Source: Candidatus Thorarchaeota archaeon (GTDB lineage Archaea > Asgardarchaeota > Thorarchaeia > Thorarchaeales > Thorarchaeaceae). From it: a stretch of 41,578 nucleotides of DNA. Of this stretch, positions 1 to 7,273 are shown piece after piece. The stretch covers positions 1-41,578 of the forward strand of contig JAEORO010000100.1 in the NCBI GenBank assembly GCA_016840855.1, written 5' to 3'. The notes below the pieces were generated by a model. That model did no database searches. It saw nothing but the letters and a program-made list of their open reading frames with translations, and was not told the DNA's origin. Made by a program: the position numbers and the translations under genes. Within the stretch, counting starts at the first letter, position 1, and every line of letters starts with the position of its first letter.

Positions 1-1079
1 CCTGCTGGTTTAGTCATAAGGTGCACTGGTGTTGGTGCAGCAAAAGCTTTGACCATGTAATAGACCTGTCCGAGATTCTGCTCGGCTACGATAATATGAT
101 CAACTTCTGATGCAAGCTGAGCTACCTGTTCTTCTGGGAATGGCCATACTGTCTTCAATCGCAACATGCCGACTTTGATACCTTCAGTTCTAGCATCCCT
201 AATTGCTCTCTTCGCGCTCCGTGATGGCGTACCATATGATATCACAGCAATTTTCGCATCATCGAGCATAAATCTCTCGACTTCAATTATTTTATCCGCG
301 TTTTTCAGAATTTTATCATTTAGTCTCGTAATGAGTTCGATTTGAATATCTTCTTTATCACTTGGATAACCTCTCTCATCATGAGTCAATCCTGTTGCAT
401 AGAACTGATACTTAGAACCAAAGAGTGCCATAGGCGGCACTAAGTCATCATCCGGCTTGAAAGGCTGGTATTCCGACGGGTCTACTGTTGGTTGCTTTCT
501 GTACTCAAGCTTCAAGTCTTTCTCGTCTGGAATCACAAGTCGCTCCCTCATGTGACCAACCGTTTCATCAGCTAGTACAAAAACAGGAGTCCGGAATTTC
601 TCAGACAGATTGAATGCTTGGACAGTTTGGTCAAACATCTCTTGGACAGAAGCGGGAGTCACGGCTATGATTTGATAGTCTCCATGGCTACCCCATTTTG
701 CCTGCATGACATCACCTTGCTGTCCTTTTGTTGGTTGACCAGTACTTGGACCTCCACGCATAATGTTGACCAAGACCAGTGGTGTTTCAGTCATCACAGC
801 AAGACCTACCGCCTCCAACATGAGACTCACTCCAGGTCCTGAGGTTGCAGTCATTGATTTGACACCAGTCCAAGAAGCACCAATCACACTAGTGATTGAA
901 GCTATCTCATCTTCATATTGAACATAGGCTCCTCCAACCTCGGGCATTCTCTGTGACATCCATTCTGCAATCTCTGTTGCTGGAGTGATTGGATAGCCGC
1001 CAAAGTACCTACAACCAGCACTCAGAGCGCCTTCAGCACACGCAATGTCTCCCATTGTGAACATGACCTGTTCAGGCAT
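1..1079 (-). CDS. korA: 2-oxoacid:ferredoxin oxidoreductase alpha subunit, partial
   Basis: Read from the reverse complement, the frame opens with ATG at 1079 and stays open to the window edge, so the C-terminus is missing. The product begins MPEQVMFTMGDIACAEGALS and continues with YFGGYPITPATEIAEW, then a GPSTGQPTKGQQGDVMQAKWG stretch and SHGDYQIIAVTPAS. These are hallmarks of the pyrimidine-domain alpha subunit of the ferredoxin-dependent 2-oxoacid oxidoreductases, closest in feel to the 2-oxoglutarate type (KorA). The enzyme family converts a 2-oxoacid and CoA to acyl-CoA, CO2 and reduced ferredoxin in the cytoplasm. The ATG lies 8 nt after a GGAGG that sits inside the end of the upstream ferredoxin gene, and the two genes abut. 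The thiamine-binding beta subunit and the gamma subunit would lie beyond the edge. Substrate (2-oxoglutarate versus branched-chain) is inferred, not shown. Confidence 0.9.
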   Translation of the reverse strand, partial: MPEQVMFTMGDIACAEGALSAGCRYFGGYPITPATEIAEWMSQRMPEVGGAYVQYEDEIASITSVIGASWTGVKSMTATSGPGVSLMLEAVGLAVMTETPLVLVNIMRGGPSTGQPTKGQQGDVMQAKWGSHGDYQIIAVTPASVQEMFDQTVQAFNLSEKFRTPVFVLADETVGHMRERLVIPDEKDLKLEYRKQPTVDPSEYQPFKPDDDLVPPMALFGSKYQFYATGLTHDERGYPSDKEDIQIELITRLNDKILKNADKIIEVERFMLDDAKIAVISYGTPSRSAKRAIRDARTEGIKVGMLRLKTVWPFPEEQVAQLASEVDHIIVAEQNLGQVYYMVKAFAAPTPVHLMTKPA

Positions 1080-1427
1080 CTATTTTTCCTCCTTCTTTAG
1101 CAAGTCTTTCTCAAACTCAGGAATTTCAGTGCCTTCCTCAAGAGCTCCTGATTCGTAGGCTTTCTCAGCTTTTTCTCGGTCAGCTAGAAAAATTGCCATA
1201 TCCGGACAGATCCGTTCACAGAACTCACAATTTACGCAGGCATCGATATCGCAAGCAGTCACGGGATGGTAACCTTTTCTATTGTAAATGTCAGTGAGGC
1301 ATAGAACATTCTTTGGACAGAACTCTATACAGAGCATACACTGCTTACACTGTTCCCGGAGGATAACAAGCACCTTCTCTCTTGTCCTTGGGGGTTTCGG
1401 TGTTATCGGTTTCCGAACCACTGACAT
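1080..1427 (-). CDS. korD: 2-oxoacid:ferredoxin oxidoreductase delta subunit (2[4Fe-4S] ferredoxin)
   Basis: A 115-residue protein with two ferredoxin motifs, CKQCMLCIEFCP (about residues 27-38) and CVNCEFCERICP (about 65-76), both Cx2Cx2Cx3CP. This matches the delta subunit of four-subunit 2-oxoacid:ferredoxin oxidoreductases, which carries electrons from the thiamine/FeS core to soluble ferredoxin. The charged C-terminal tail is rich in Glu and Lys. The ATG at 1427 follows AAGGAG with 9 nt spacing. The stop abuts the start of the alpha-subunit gene, so the two are clearly one operon with order delta-alpha, as in many archaea. It is the first gene of the operon, so the promoter lies in 1428-1624. 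Confidence 0.9.
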   Translation of the reverse strand: MSVVRKPITPKPPRTREKVLVILREQCKQCMLCIEFCPKNVLCLTDIYNRKGYHPVTACDIDACVNCEFCERICPDMAIFLADREKAEKAYESGALEEGTEIPEFEKDLLKKEEK

Positions 1428-1624
1428 TGATTATTTCTCCTTGAACCCTATGACAAGAGTCCAATCTGTATTTACCGTGACAGATACCTGTTCAGGTGTG
1501 AACCATGGCGCACCCTCGAGCTATTTTAGCCTTACCTTGAGGGACCTAATCCTCTTGGGCGCAATCAATATAGTTTAAGAGTCTATCATAGTACTTTGGC
1601 TTTAGAATACTGGAGTCGTAAGCC
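1428..1624. promoter_or_regulatory. Divergent promoter region with overlapping palindromes
   Basis: This region separates the minus-strand korD operon from the plus-strand regulator at 1625. For korD, a TAAATA box lies at 1474-1469 on the minus strand, a suitable distance from the start at 1427. Just upstream of it is the perfect 12-base palindrome ACCTGTTCAGGT (1486-1497), overlapping a second inverted repeat GTTCA-GGTG-TGAAC (1490-1503). For the plus strand, GTTTAAG near 1572-1579 is a plausible TATA box about 50 bases before the TTG start. The palindromes are seen directly; their role as an operator is inferred. Confidence 0.5.
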
Positions 1625-2095
1625 TTGACCTATGGGAATCCAACTGATGATGAGTTGGCAGAGCTTGTTAAAGGTAAGACCCTAAGTGTTTACTGGTATA
1701 TGCTACGACATCCACAACCTCTAACTGCACGTGAGATTCAACGCGGAGCAGAACTTTCAAGCCCATCACTATCAATGCATCATCTGGAGCGTCTTAGACA
1801 ATTTGGACTAGTTGACAAGGATGTACACGGTCAGTATACTGTGAAACGTGATGTGAGAATAGGAATACTGAATCAGTTCATGGGACGTGGAAGAATCATG
1901 GTCCCTCGATTCTTGTTCTATGCGACTTTCTACACATCACTCACAGCAGCATTAGGGTCATTACTGCTCTGGTTATCCACTGACTGGTACTCTGTTGTTC
2001 TTCTGACGTTACTTGTATCTGCCTGCATTGTTTTGTGGTATGAGACATTTAAGGTGTGGAGTGAACAGCCTTTTCCGGAGGGTGAAGGAGATTGA
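1625..2095 (+). CDS. Winged-helix regulator with two C-terminal membrane segments
   Basis: A 156-residue protein. Residues about 15-75 look like a winged helix-turn-helix: TLSVYWYMLRHPQPLTAREI, then LSSPSLSMHHLERLRQFGLV and a short wing ending GQYTVKRD. After a basic linker (GRGRIMVPR) there are two hydrophobic segments, roughly residues 98-118 and 120-142, so the DNA-binding domain is probably tethered to the cytoplasmic membrane face. The first in-frame start is TTG at 1625. The gene overlaps or nearly abuts the surface-protein gene downstream, which suggests that the two work as a sensor/regulator pair. It could control the divergent korDA operon or its own operon. The ligand is unknown. 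Confidence 0.75.
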   Translation: MTYGNPTDDELAELVKGKTLSVYWYMLRHPQPLTAREIQRGAELSSPSLSMHHLERLRQFGLVDKDVHGQYTVKRDVRIGILNQFMGRGRIMVPRFLFYATFYTSLTAALGSLLLWLSTDWYSVVLLTLLVSACIVLWYETFKVWSEQPFPEGEGD

Positions 2096-2124
2096 GATCT
2101 GAGATTAGTGTTAAGGATATGAAA

Positions 2125-3030
2125 ATGAGTCGAAAAATAATAGGAACCTTCCTAGCAATTATTCTACTAGTACTGCCATATCTTATCATACCGATAATTA
2201 GCGACGCAACTCACCATGCTCACAATCTAGGCTCGTTACTACCTCAATACTCGCCCTCAGCAGAAACTCCTACACTCAATCTAAGTTATACTTCCCGTAC
2301 CCTCTTAACTAATACTCCTGTAAAATCTGGTGATATAATTGCGGGTGATCATGTCAAATTAAAGTCGGTGTGGTCTCCACCAATAATCAACCGATCAAGG
2401 TTAGAGATTAATGCTCACGCTATTCCAGCAGTGCTCTCAATTGAAGCAAATCAAGCCACCTTGGAGATTGACACTCGTCCCCTTGGTAATAATGCAAGTT
2501 GTACAATCACTGCTACAGCATGGTTAGAAAATGGCACGATGATTGTTAACGAATTCACAAATGTGTACATTGGTAATTTCTTTGTTCCCAAGGTTAACGT
2601 GGTCAGTCCAAATGGCGACGAGGACTGGACATCCACTCAAAATATTACTTGGAAGGCATCTGATGTCAATGTAGATGATGAGCTCCTCTTCGATGTCTAT
2701 ATATCATCAGACAGCGGAAAATCCTTTGAAACCTTAGTTTCATCTACTAATCTTACTTGGTTTGAATTGGATTTCACTAATATGTATAGACTAGATTCAT
2801 ACTTGATACGAGTTCGTGTAACTGATGGTATTTACTTTAGCTCAGACACTTCTGACAGCACTTTCACTGCAGGAACAATAGTCACGACTATTACCACAAC
2901 ACCAACCACGACTCCAACTACCACCACTCCTGGATTAGAACCAAGAATTATCGCCTTCATAGCAATCCTACTATTCTCAAGTGGGGTGATGGCACTGGTT
3001 GTTTACTATGCTGCAAGAAAATGGGTTTAA
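2125..3030 (+). CDS. Extracellular Ig/Fn3-like surface protein, single C-terminal anchor
   Basis: The protein starts with a basic n-region (MSRK) and a long hydrophobic stretch, so it is likely exported. The body is rich in N-glycosylation sequons (NLS, NRS, NGT, NIT, NLT). A segment beginning VNVVSPNGDEDWTSTQNITW resembles the beta-sandwich of Ser-Thr-rich anchored surface proteins. A Thr/Pro-rich stalk (TTTPTTTPTTTTPG) precedes one C-terminal transmembrane helix and a short ARKWV tail. I prefer ATG 2125 because AAGGA lies 7 nt upstream. A TTG at 2092 overlapping the previous stop, or ATG 2119, would add 11 or 2 residues. The gene ends convergently with hdrB, with the stops overlapping by 4 bases. 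Function is unknown beyond surface display; linkage to the membrane regulator suggests sensing. Confidence 0.7.
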   Translation: MSRKIIGTFLAIILLVLPYLIIPIISDATHHAHNLGSLLPQYSPSAETPTLNLSYTSRTLLTNTPVKSGDIIAGDHVKLKSVWSPPIINRSRLEINAHAIPAVLSIEANQATLEIDTRPLGNNASCTITATAWLENGTMIVNEFTNVYIGNFFVPKVNVVSPNGDEDWTSTQNITWKASDVNVDDELLFDVYISSDSGKSFETLVSSTNLTWFELDFTNMYRLDSYLIRVRVTDGIYFSSDTSDSTFTAGTIVTTITTTPTTTPTTTTPGLEPRIIAFIAILLFSSGVMALVVYYAARKWV

Positions 3031-3953
3031 CCTAGAATCTTATCCAGAAGAGGTTGCGTGTTGACAACATGTTTGTCAAGACCTAGTTCAGTAGGATCCA
3101 GTCCCATTGCTAACCCGAGTAGTTGTGTATAATAGATGACTGGAATCTTGTACTTATTTTCTCCTAGCTCCTTGTTCAACTGTGCTTGAGCTGTTTCATA
3201 CTGTAAATGGCAGAATGAGCATACATCAATAATACAGTCTACTCCTGCAGAAATGAGGTTGTCAAGTTTTTCCTTGGCAATATCAACACTTACAGCAACT
3301 TGGGATCCTCTGACACCTCCCCCTGCGCCACAACACATATCCTTGTCTTTATACTTAACACTCTCAGCTCCAGTTGCTTCCACCAATTCATCAAGGAATG
3401 TATGCCGCTGTGTTTGCTTCCATGGCCTAGTCTTACTTGGCTTTAGAAGATGACACCCGTAGTGGACACCTACCTTGATTCCCTTAATTGGCTTCGTTAC
3501 TTGCTTTCTGATAAAATCTGGTCCTAACTCGTAAAGAACTTCAATTACATGCTTTGCTTCAACTTTGCCATCAAATTTCAATCCCAACCCTTTGAAGACT
3601 TTCTGAACTTCCTTCAAGCGGTCAGGGTGTTCACGGACCTCAGCTAGCGCCTCCTTAAACGTGCCATAACATCCGTTGCAGCCTGTTATTATGTCATGAC
3701 CCGACATCTCTGCTAGGGCTAGGTTTCGAGAAGCGAGAGCTAACCATGTCGGTTCATCGAAAGACCGGACAACTCCTGGAGCTGGACAACAACTTGCTCC
3801 GTCAAGATCTTCCAATTGAATTCCCAGCTTCGGGAGTACTACCCTAATGCTTGCTTCCAGATTTGGAAACCGGTTGGGCATCACGCAGCCAAGAAAGAAA
3901 GAGTATGTTTGTGTTTCTGTCAGCTTAGACTCCCTCCGCTTTTTGACCTTCAA
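3027..3953 (-). CDS. hdrB: Heterodisulfide reductase subunit B (pair 1)
   Basis: An HdrB of about 300 residues with two complete CCG domains. The first has FFLGC, GASCCPAPG and TGCNGC; the second has HYGCH, DMCCGAGGG and VCSFC. By family knowledge each domain binds a non-cubane [4Fe-4S] cluster that reduces a disulfide substrate (CoM-S-S-CoB in methanogens). The end (LGLAMGLDPTELGL) also matches methanogen HdrB. The gene follows hdrC on the same strand with a coding overlap. Start choice is open: TTG 3953 lies inside hdrC, while a CTG at 3923 sits 9 nt after GGAGG, just past the hdrC stop, as the other hdrCB junctions do. Neither is ATG. No HdrA is adjacent, so this pair must borrow one elsewhere, perhaps from this window. 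Confidence 0.93.
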   Translation of the reverse strand: MKVKKRRESKLTETQTYSFFLGCVMPNRFPNLEASIRVVLPKLGIQLEDLDGASCCPAPGVVRSFDEPTWLALASRNLALAEMSGHDIITGCNGCYGTFKEALAEVREHPDRLKEVQKVFKGLGLKFDGKVEAKHVIEVLYELGPDFIRKQVTKPIKGIKVGVHYGCHLLKPSKTRPWKQTQRHTFLDELVEATGAESVKYKDKDMCCGAGGGVRGSQVAVSVDIAKEKLDNLISAGVDCIIDVCSFCHLQYETAQAQLNKELGENKYKIPVIYYTQLLGLAMGLDPTELGLDKHVVNTQPLLDKILG

Positions 3954-4473
3954 TAAGCTCCTTGAATCCAGTTCTCTTCATTATCTCCTGAACTTGTGCG
4001 AGTGCTTTCTTGTTCGAATGAGTCGTTGGAGGGAGTTCTTCAAGTCCTAGATCTTTTCGTATCTCTTGGTTGGCATCATCTATCGGGACAGCGTGACCTG
4101 TTGAGAGAAGTTTCTGAGATGCTTTCTTATGCTGAGGTAGCATAAACCCATGATCTACAGCCATGTTTCTCATTATGATTATTGCATCTGTGACCTTGAT
4201 TTGTCTAGGGCATCTTTCTAGACACGTGTAACATGTGGCGCAAAGCCAGAGATCAGGACTTGAAAGCACTTCATCTTTGAGACCAAGTAATGCTTTGCGC
4301 ATGAGTTCACGAGTTCTGAACGCAGTTCGTCGTCCACTTGGACAGACACTAGAACATGTTCCACATTGAATACAAGTCCGAATTCTGTCCGCGCCTGATT
4401 GTACTATCTTGTCAACAAAGTCAGAGTCGATGTCCTTGCTATCAATTGTTTCCCGAGAGATATTATCAGTCAT
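3925..4473 (-). CDS. hdrC: Heterodisulfide reductase subunit C (pair 1)
   Basis: A small iron-sulfur protein with two [4Fe-4S] motifs, CIQCGTCSSVCP and CATCYTCLERCP, in the arrangement usual for HdrC, which wires HdrA to HdrB. The rest is helical, ending in a region with TGHAVPIDD that is shared with the second HdrC of this window. Start ATG 4473 is favoured because GAGG lies 7 nt upstream; ATG 4479 gives two extra residues. The end overlaps or nearly abuts hdrB. It is the first gene of a two-gene operon transcribed on the minus strand, with a TTATATC box near 4520-4527. Confidence 0.93.
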   Translation of the reverse strand: MTDNISRETIDSKDIDSDFVDKIVQSGADRIRTCIQCGTCSSVCPSGRRTAFRTRELMRKALLGLKDEVLSSPDLWLCATCYTCLERCPRQIKVTDAIIIMRNMAVDHGFMLPQHKKASQKLLSTGHAVPIDDANQEIRKDLGLEELPPTTHSNKKALAQVQEIMKRTGFKELIEGQKAEGV

Positions 4474-4479
4474 ACTCAT

Positions 4480-4614
4480 GCCTCGGCGTTCTCTAGTCGG
4501 GTCCCATATTTTACGAGATATAAGGATTGAGTTACTGTGGTTTTTGAATTGGGTGATTTGGTAGTATTGAAGAAATTGTTACTGCACTATGATTATGGAC
4601 TTGCATATACTAGC
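4480..4614 (-). promoter_or_regulatory. Promoter region of hdrCB pair 1
   Basis: This 135-base gap lies between the stop of the radical SAM gene and the hdrC start. On the minus strand CTTATATCTCG (about 4518-4528) is a good TATA box, about 45 bases before the start codon. I see no strong terminator hairpin after the radical SAM gene. Confidence 0.5.
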
Positions 4615-5691
4615 TCAATCAAACCTGTACTTATCTTCTCCAAGTAAACCTTGATTACCAATCCTTACAGTCGCTAACCCCTCTTCTTGAGCTGTGTTTA
4701 ATGCAGCGTAAGCATGAGCACGACTAGTTCTTGGAAGGTCGCTCATTGCGTGATGTGGATAGAATCCAAGAAGCACGGTTGGTATTGTTTGATCGATTTC
4801 TGCGATGAATCTACATACACTTCTTACTTCGGAAATGTCAATATAACCTGGCACCAAAAGAACGCTTGCGATAAGAAACTCTCCGACTCTGTTCCTCTTC
4901 ATAGATGCGAGCTTTTTGAAATTCCGAAGTGTGATTCTATTTGAAACCCCAGTCAATGTCCGATAGATTTCAGGCGTCACTGCTTTAATATCAAACTTGA
5001 AAGTTCCTCCGGTATTAGTGATAATAGAAGATATCTTGTTGAGCCATTGTTTTGAGATATTGCCATTTGTTTCATAGCAGACTGTGACGTGTCTTTCTTC
5101 GTTCAATAAATCGGAAGTCTTCAAAGAGTGTGCAGCATTCGGAGCAGGATCTCCCCCAAAGTAGCACACGCATGCAGTATAATCATCAGCTGCACTAGCC
5201 AACTCCTGTGGCGACAACAGTGGTTTGCCCTTTGCCATCATTGTACGATAACTCCCATTTTGACAGAATAAACAATCGGAGTTGCACGAACCATAGAATA
5301 CTGCCAGATTCTTCAATCGTTCCCTGCCTAATCCTAGTTCTCGCTCCTTTGTGATGGAGCATACCCAATCCGCACAACAATTTGTAGGGAGATGATCAAA
5401 ATACCATGAAACTACCGCTTGACCTGGATATCTATCACCAACTCCTGATTTTGTTGCTATTTTGTTGTTGCAAAATCCGATATCTCCTTCATTCATTCTA
5501 CAATGATTTCCACAGTCTTGGCAAGTGAATTTTCCTTTACTTGGAATGGCTGGAACTAGCAAATCACGCCTACGAAGTATCTCGTGCGTGTCTTGTGCCA
5601 CTGAATTTACACCATTTCTGATGCAGTCTGAACATACTCCTACTGATTGAGAAATAATTCTCTCCTCAGACTCGTGATTTGGACATAACAT
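4615..5691 (-). CDS. Radical SAM protein, AmrS/PflA-like, with N-terminal Cys-rich region
   Basis: About 358 residues. The radical SAM cluster motif is FYGSCNSDCLFC (Cx3Cx2C, about residues 136-143), followed by FGGDPAP, which matches the GGE-type SAM-binding segment. Upstream is a Cys-rich N-terminus (CSDC, then CQDCGNHCRMNEGDIGFC), similar to that of AmrS/PflX-type proteins related to pyruvate formate-lyase activases. Such enzymes generate a 5'-deoxyadenosyl radical, often to activate a partner protein. No glycyl radical enzyme is visible nearby, so the target is unknown. ATG 5691 is preferred over the adjacent TTG 5694. Its position between two hdrCB pairs is suggestive of a redox role but does not prove one. 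Confidence 0.8.
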   Translation of the reverse strand: MLCPNHESEERIISQSVGVCSDCIRNGVNSVAQDTHEILRRRDLLVPAIPSKGKFTCQDCGNHCRMNEGDIGFCNNKIATKSGVGDRYPGQAVVSWYFDHLPTNCCADWVCSITKERELGLGRERLKNLAVFYGSCNSDCLFCQNGSYRTMMAKGKPLLSPQELASAADDYTACVCYFGGDPAPNAAHSLKTSDLLNEERHVTVCYETNGNISKQWLNKISSIITNTGGTFKFDIKAVTPEIYRTLTGVSNRITLRNFKKLASMKRNRVGEFLIASVLLVPGYIDISEVRSVCRFIAEIDQTIPTVLLGFYPHHAMSDLPRTSRAHAYAALNTAQEEGLATVRIGNQGLLGEDKYRFD

Positions 5692-5694
5692 CAA

Positions 5695-5787
5695 TTGTAT
5701 TCACGACATTTGAGTGTATGAATTTAACGACCTGAACAACACGGATTTAAGTCTGAAATTCCTCCTCCCTGCAGCCGGTGTATTATC
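5695..5787. promoter_or_regulatory. Divergent promoter, radical SAM gene / hdrCB pair 2
   Basis: This 93-base gap lies between divergent genes. On the plus strand GATTTAAG (about 5742-5749) is a plausible TATA box for hdrC2. GGTG lies about 7 nt before the TTG start at 5788. Confidence 0.4.
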
Positions 5788-6342
5788 TTGACCAGCGCCG
5801 AGGAAAAACCAGCAATCGTCATCGATGCGCCAGATGATTCTTTCATTCAAATGATAAAGAAAACAGGTGGTCCATTTATACAGAGTTGCTACCAATGTGG
5901 CACATGCAGCGGGAGTTGTCCTGCTGGGGCTCGGACTAACTACCTTGTTCGAGGAATAATACGAAAGGCACTCCTCGGTCTGAAGGAACAATGCATCTCC
6001 GCTCCGGAGCTTTGGTACTGCACAACTTGTTATACCTGTACTGACCGATGCCCGCAAGATGTCAGACCAACTGACGTCATTAAAGCAATCAGAAATGTTG
6101 CTGTTGCGGAGGGATACATGCTAACCCCTCATCAGAAGACTGCGTTGAAAGTCCTCGAGGCTGGTCATGCAGTACCACTTGACAAAGAATCATGGGAACT
6201 TTTACGAGAGAAAGTTGGGGTTGAGCGAGTTCCACCTAATGCTAGCAGATATCCAGAAGCAATCGAAGAAATCCGAAAAATTGCTAAGAAAACTGGTTTT
6301 GACAAGCTTGTAGAAGAAAAAGAGGAAAAGAAGGAGGAATAA
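5788..6342 (+). CDS. hdrC: Heterodisulfide reductase subunit C (pair 2)
   Basis: A 184-residue HdrC with the motifs CYQCGTCSGSCP and CTTCYTCTDRCP, two [4Fe-4S] sites. It is strongly similar by eye to the HdrC ending at 3925 (same length class; shared GHAVPLD segment and KKTGF near the C-terminus). This suggests that the two pairs arose by duplication. The start is TTG at 5788. It ends 2 bases before hdrB2 with GGAGG placed for the hdrB2 ATG, so the two are translationally coupled. It acts as the electron wire between an HdrA and HdrB. Confidence 0.93.
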   Translation: MTSAEEKPAIVIDAPDDSFIQMIKKTGGPFIQSCYQCGTCSGSCPAGARTNYLVRGIIRKALLGLKEQCISAPELWYCTTCYTCTDRCPQDVRPTDVIKAIRNVAVAEGYMLTPHQKTALKVLEAGHAVPLDKESWELLREKVGVERVPPNASRYPEAIEEIRKIAKKTGFDKLVEEKEEKKEE

Positions 6343-6344
6343 CT

Positions 6345-7265
6345 ATGGCAAAACAGGCATTCTATCATTTCTTGGGTTGCATAATTCCTCATAGATATCC
6401 CAGTGTCGAGTCCGCTGTAAAATTAGTTTTCAAAGATCTGGGAATCGGCCTTCTTGATATGGATGGAGCAACGTGTTGTCCTGCGCCAGGAGTCTTTGGA
6501 TCGTTTGACCGAGTTACCTGGGCAACAATAGCTGCTCGTAACCTAACAATTGCTGAAGCAGGGGGTCACCCTATCACAACAGGATGCAACGGATGTTTTG
6601 CTAGTCTTTGGGACGCGAATCATGAGTTGAAGCATGACGATGAGCTTAGAGATGCAGTGAACGAGAATTTAGCTGTAATCGATCGTGAGTTCAAAGGAAC
6701 GATTGAGGTCTGGCATTATGTTGATGCTCTCTATTCGCATGTGGGTATGGAAAAAATCCGAAAGCGGGTGACTCGGCCATTCAAAGGTGTCCGAATGGCA
6801 CTGCATCCAGGATGCCATTGGATGCGCCCCAAACAGATCAAGAAAAAAGATGATTCGGAGCACCCACGAATATTCAGAGAATTATGCGAAGTATCTGGGG
6901 CAGATTATGTTCCATACAAGGATGAGCTAATCTGTTGCGGAGCAGGAGGAGCAGTCAGAACTGCGGATGTGAAGATTGCTCTTGATTTCACAAAACAGAA
7001 ATTTGACAGTCTCTTGGAAGCTGGTGGAGCTGACATTGTGGTCACACCATGTCCGTTCTGTGAACTCCAGCTTGACATGGGTCAAGTAGAGATTCAGAAC
7101 TATTTCGATGCAGAGTATCATTTTGATATCTTACATGTCGTTGAGCTACTCGCTCTGGCTTTTGGCCATGAACCAGAAGAGTTCGGTCTTACAACTCATT
7201 TACAGTACATGCAACGGAAGAGCCAACCGAACTGGGAACGACTTGGTATAGAAGCAAGAACTTGA
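6345..7265 (+). CDS. hdrB: Heterodisulfide reductase subunit B (pair 2)
   Basis: A 306-residue HdrB. It has both CCG domains complete: FLGC, ATCCPAPG, GCNGC in the first; HPGCH, LICCGAGG, PCPFC in the second. The spacing matches the canonical disulfide-reducing subunit with two non-cubane clusters. ATG 6345 follows GGAGG with a 9-nt spacer. Compared with canonical HdrB it has a longer, polar C-terminal extension (MQRKSQPNWERLGIEART). It lies opposite in orientation to hdrCB pair 1, with the radical SAM gene between them. No HdrA is adjacent. Confidence 0.94.
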   Translation: MAKQAFYHFLGCIIPHRYPSVESAVKLVFKDLGIGLLDMDGATCCPAPGVFGSFDRVTWATIAARNLTIAEAGGHPITTGCNGCFASLWDANHELKHDDELRDAVNENLAVIDREFKGTIEVWHYVDALYSHVGMEKIRKRVTRPFKGVRMALHPGCHWMRPKQIKKKDDSEHPRIFRELCEVSGADYVPYKDELICCGAGGAVRTADVKIALDFTKQKFDSLLEAGGADIVVTPCPFCELQLDMGQVEIQNYFDAEYHFDILHVVELLALAFGHEPEEFGLTTHLQYMQRKSQPNWERLGIEART

Positions 7266-7273
7266 TCTCTCCC

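Noticed and set aside
5701..6057. Minus-strand frame of 118 codons overlapping hdrC2
   Set aside because: It overlaps the HdrC cluster motifs on the other strand and has no recognisable domain.
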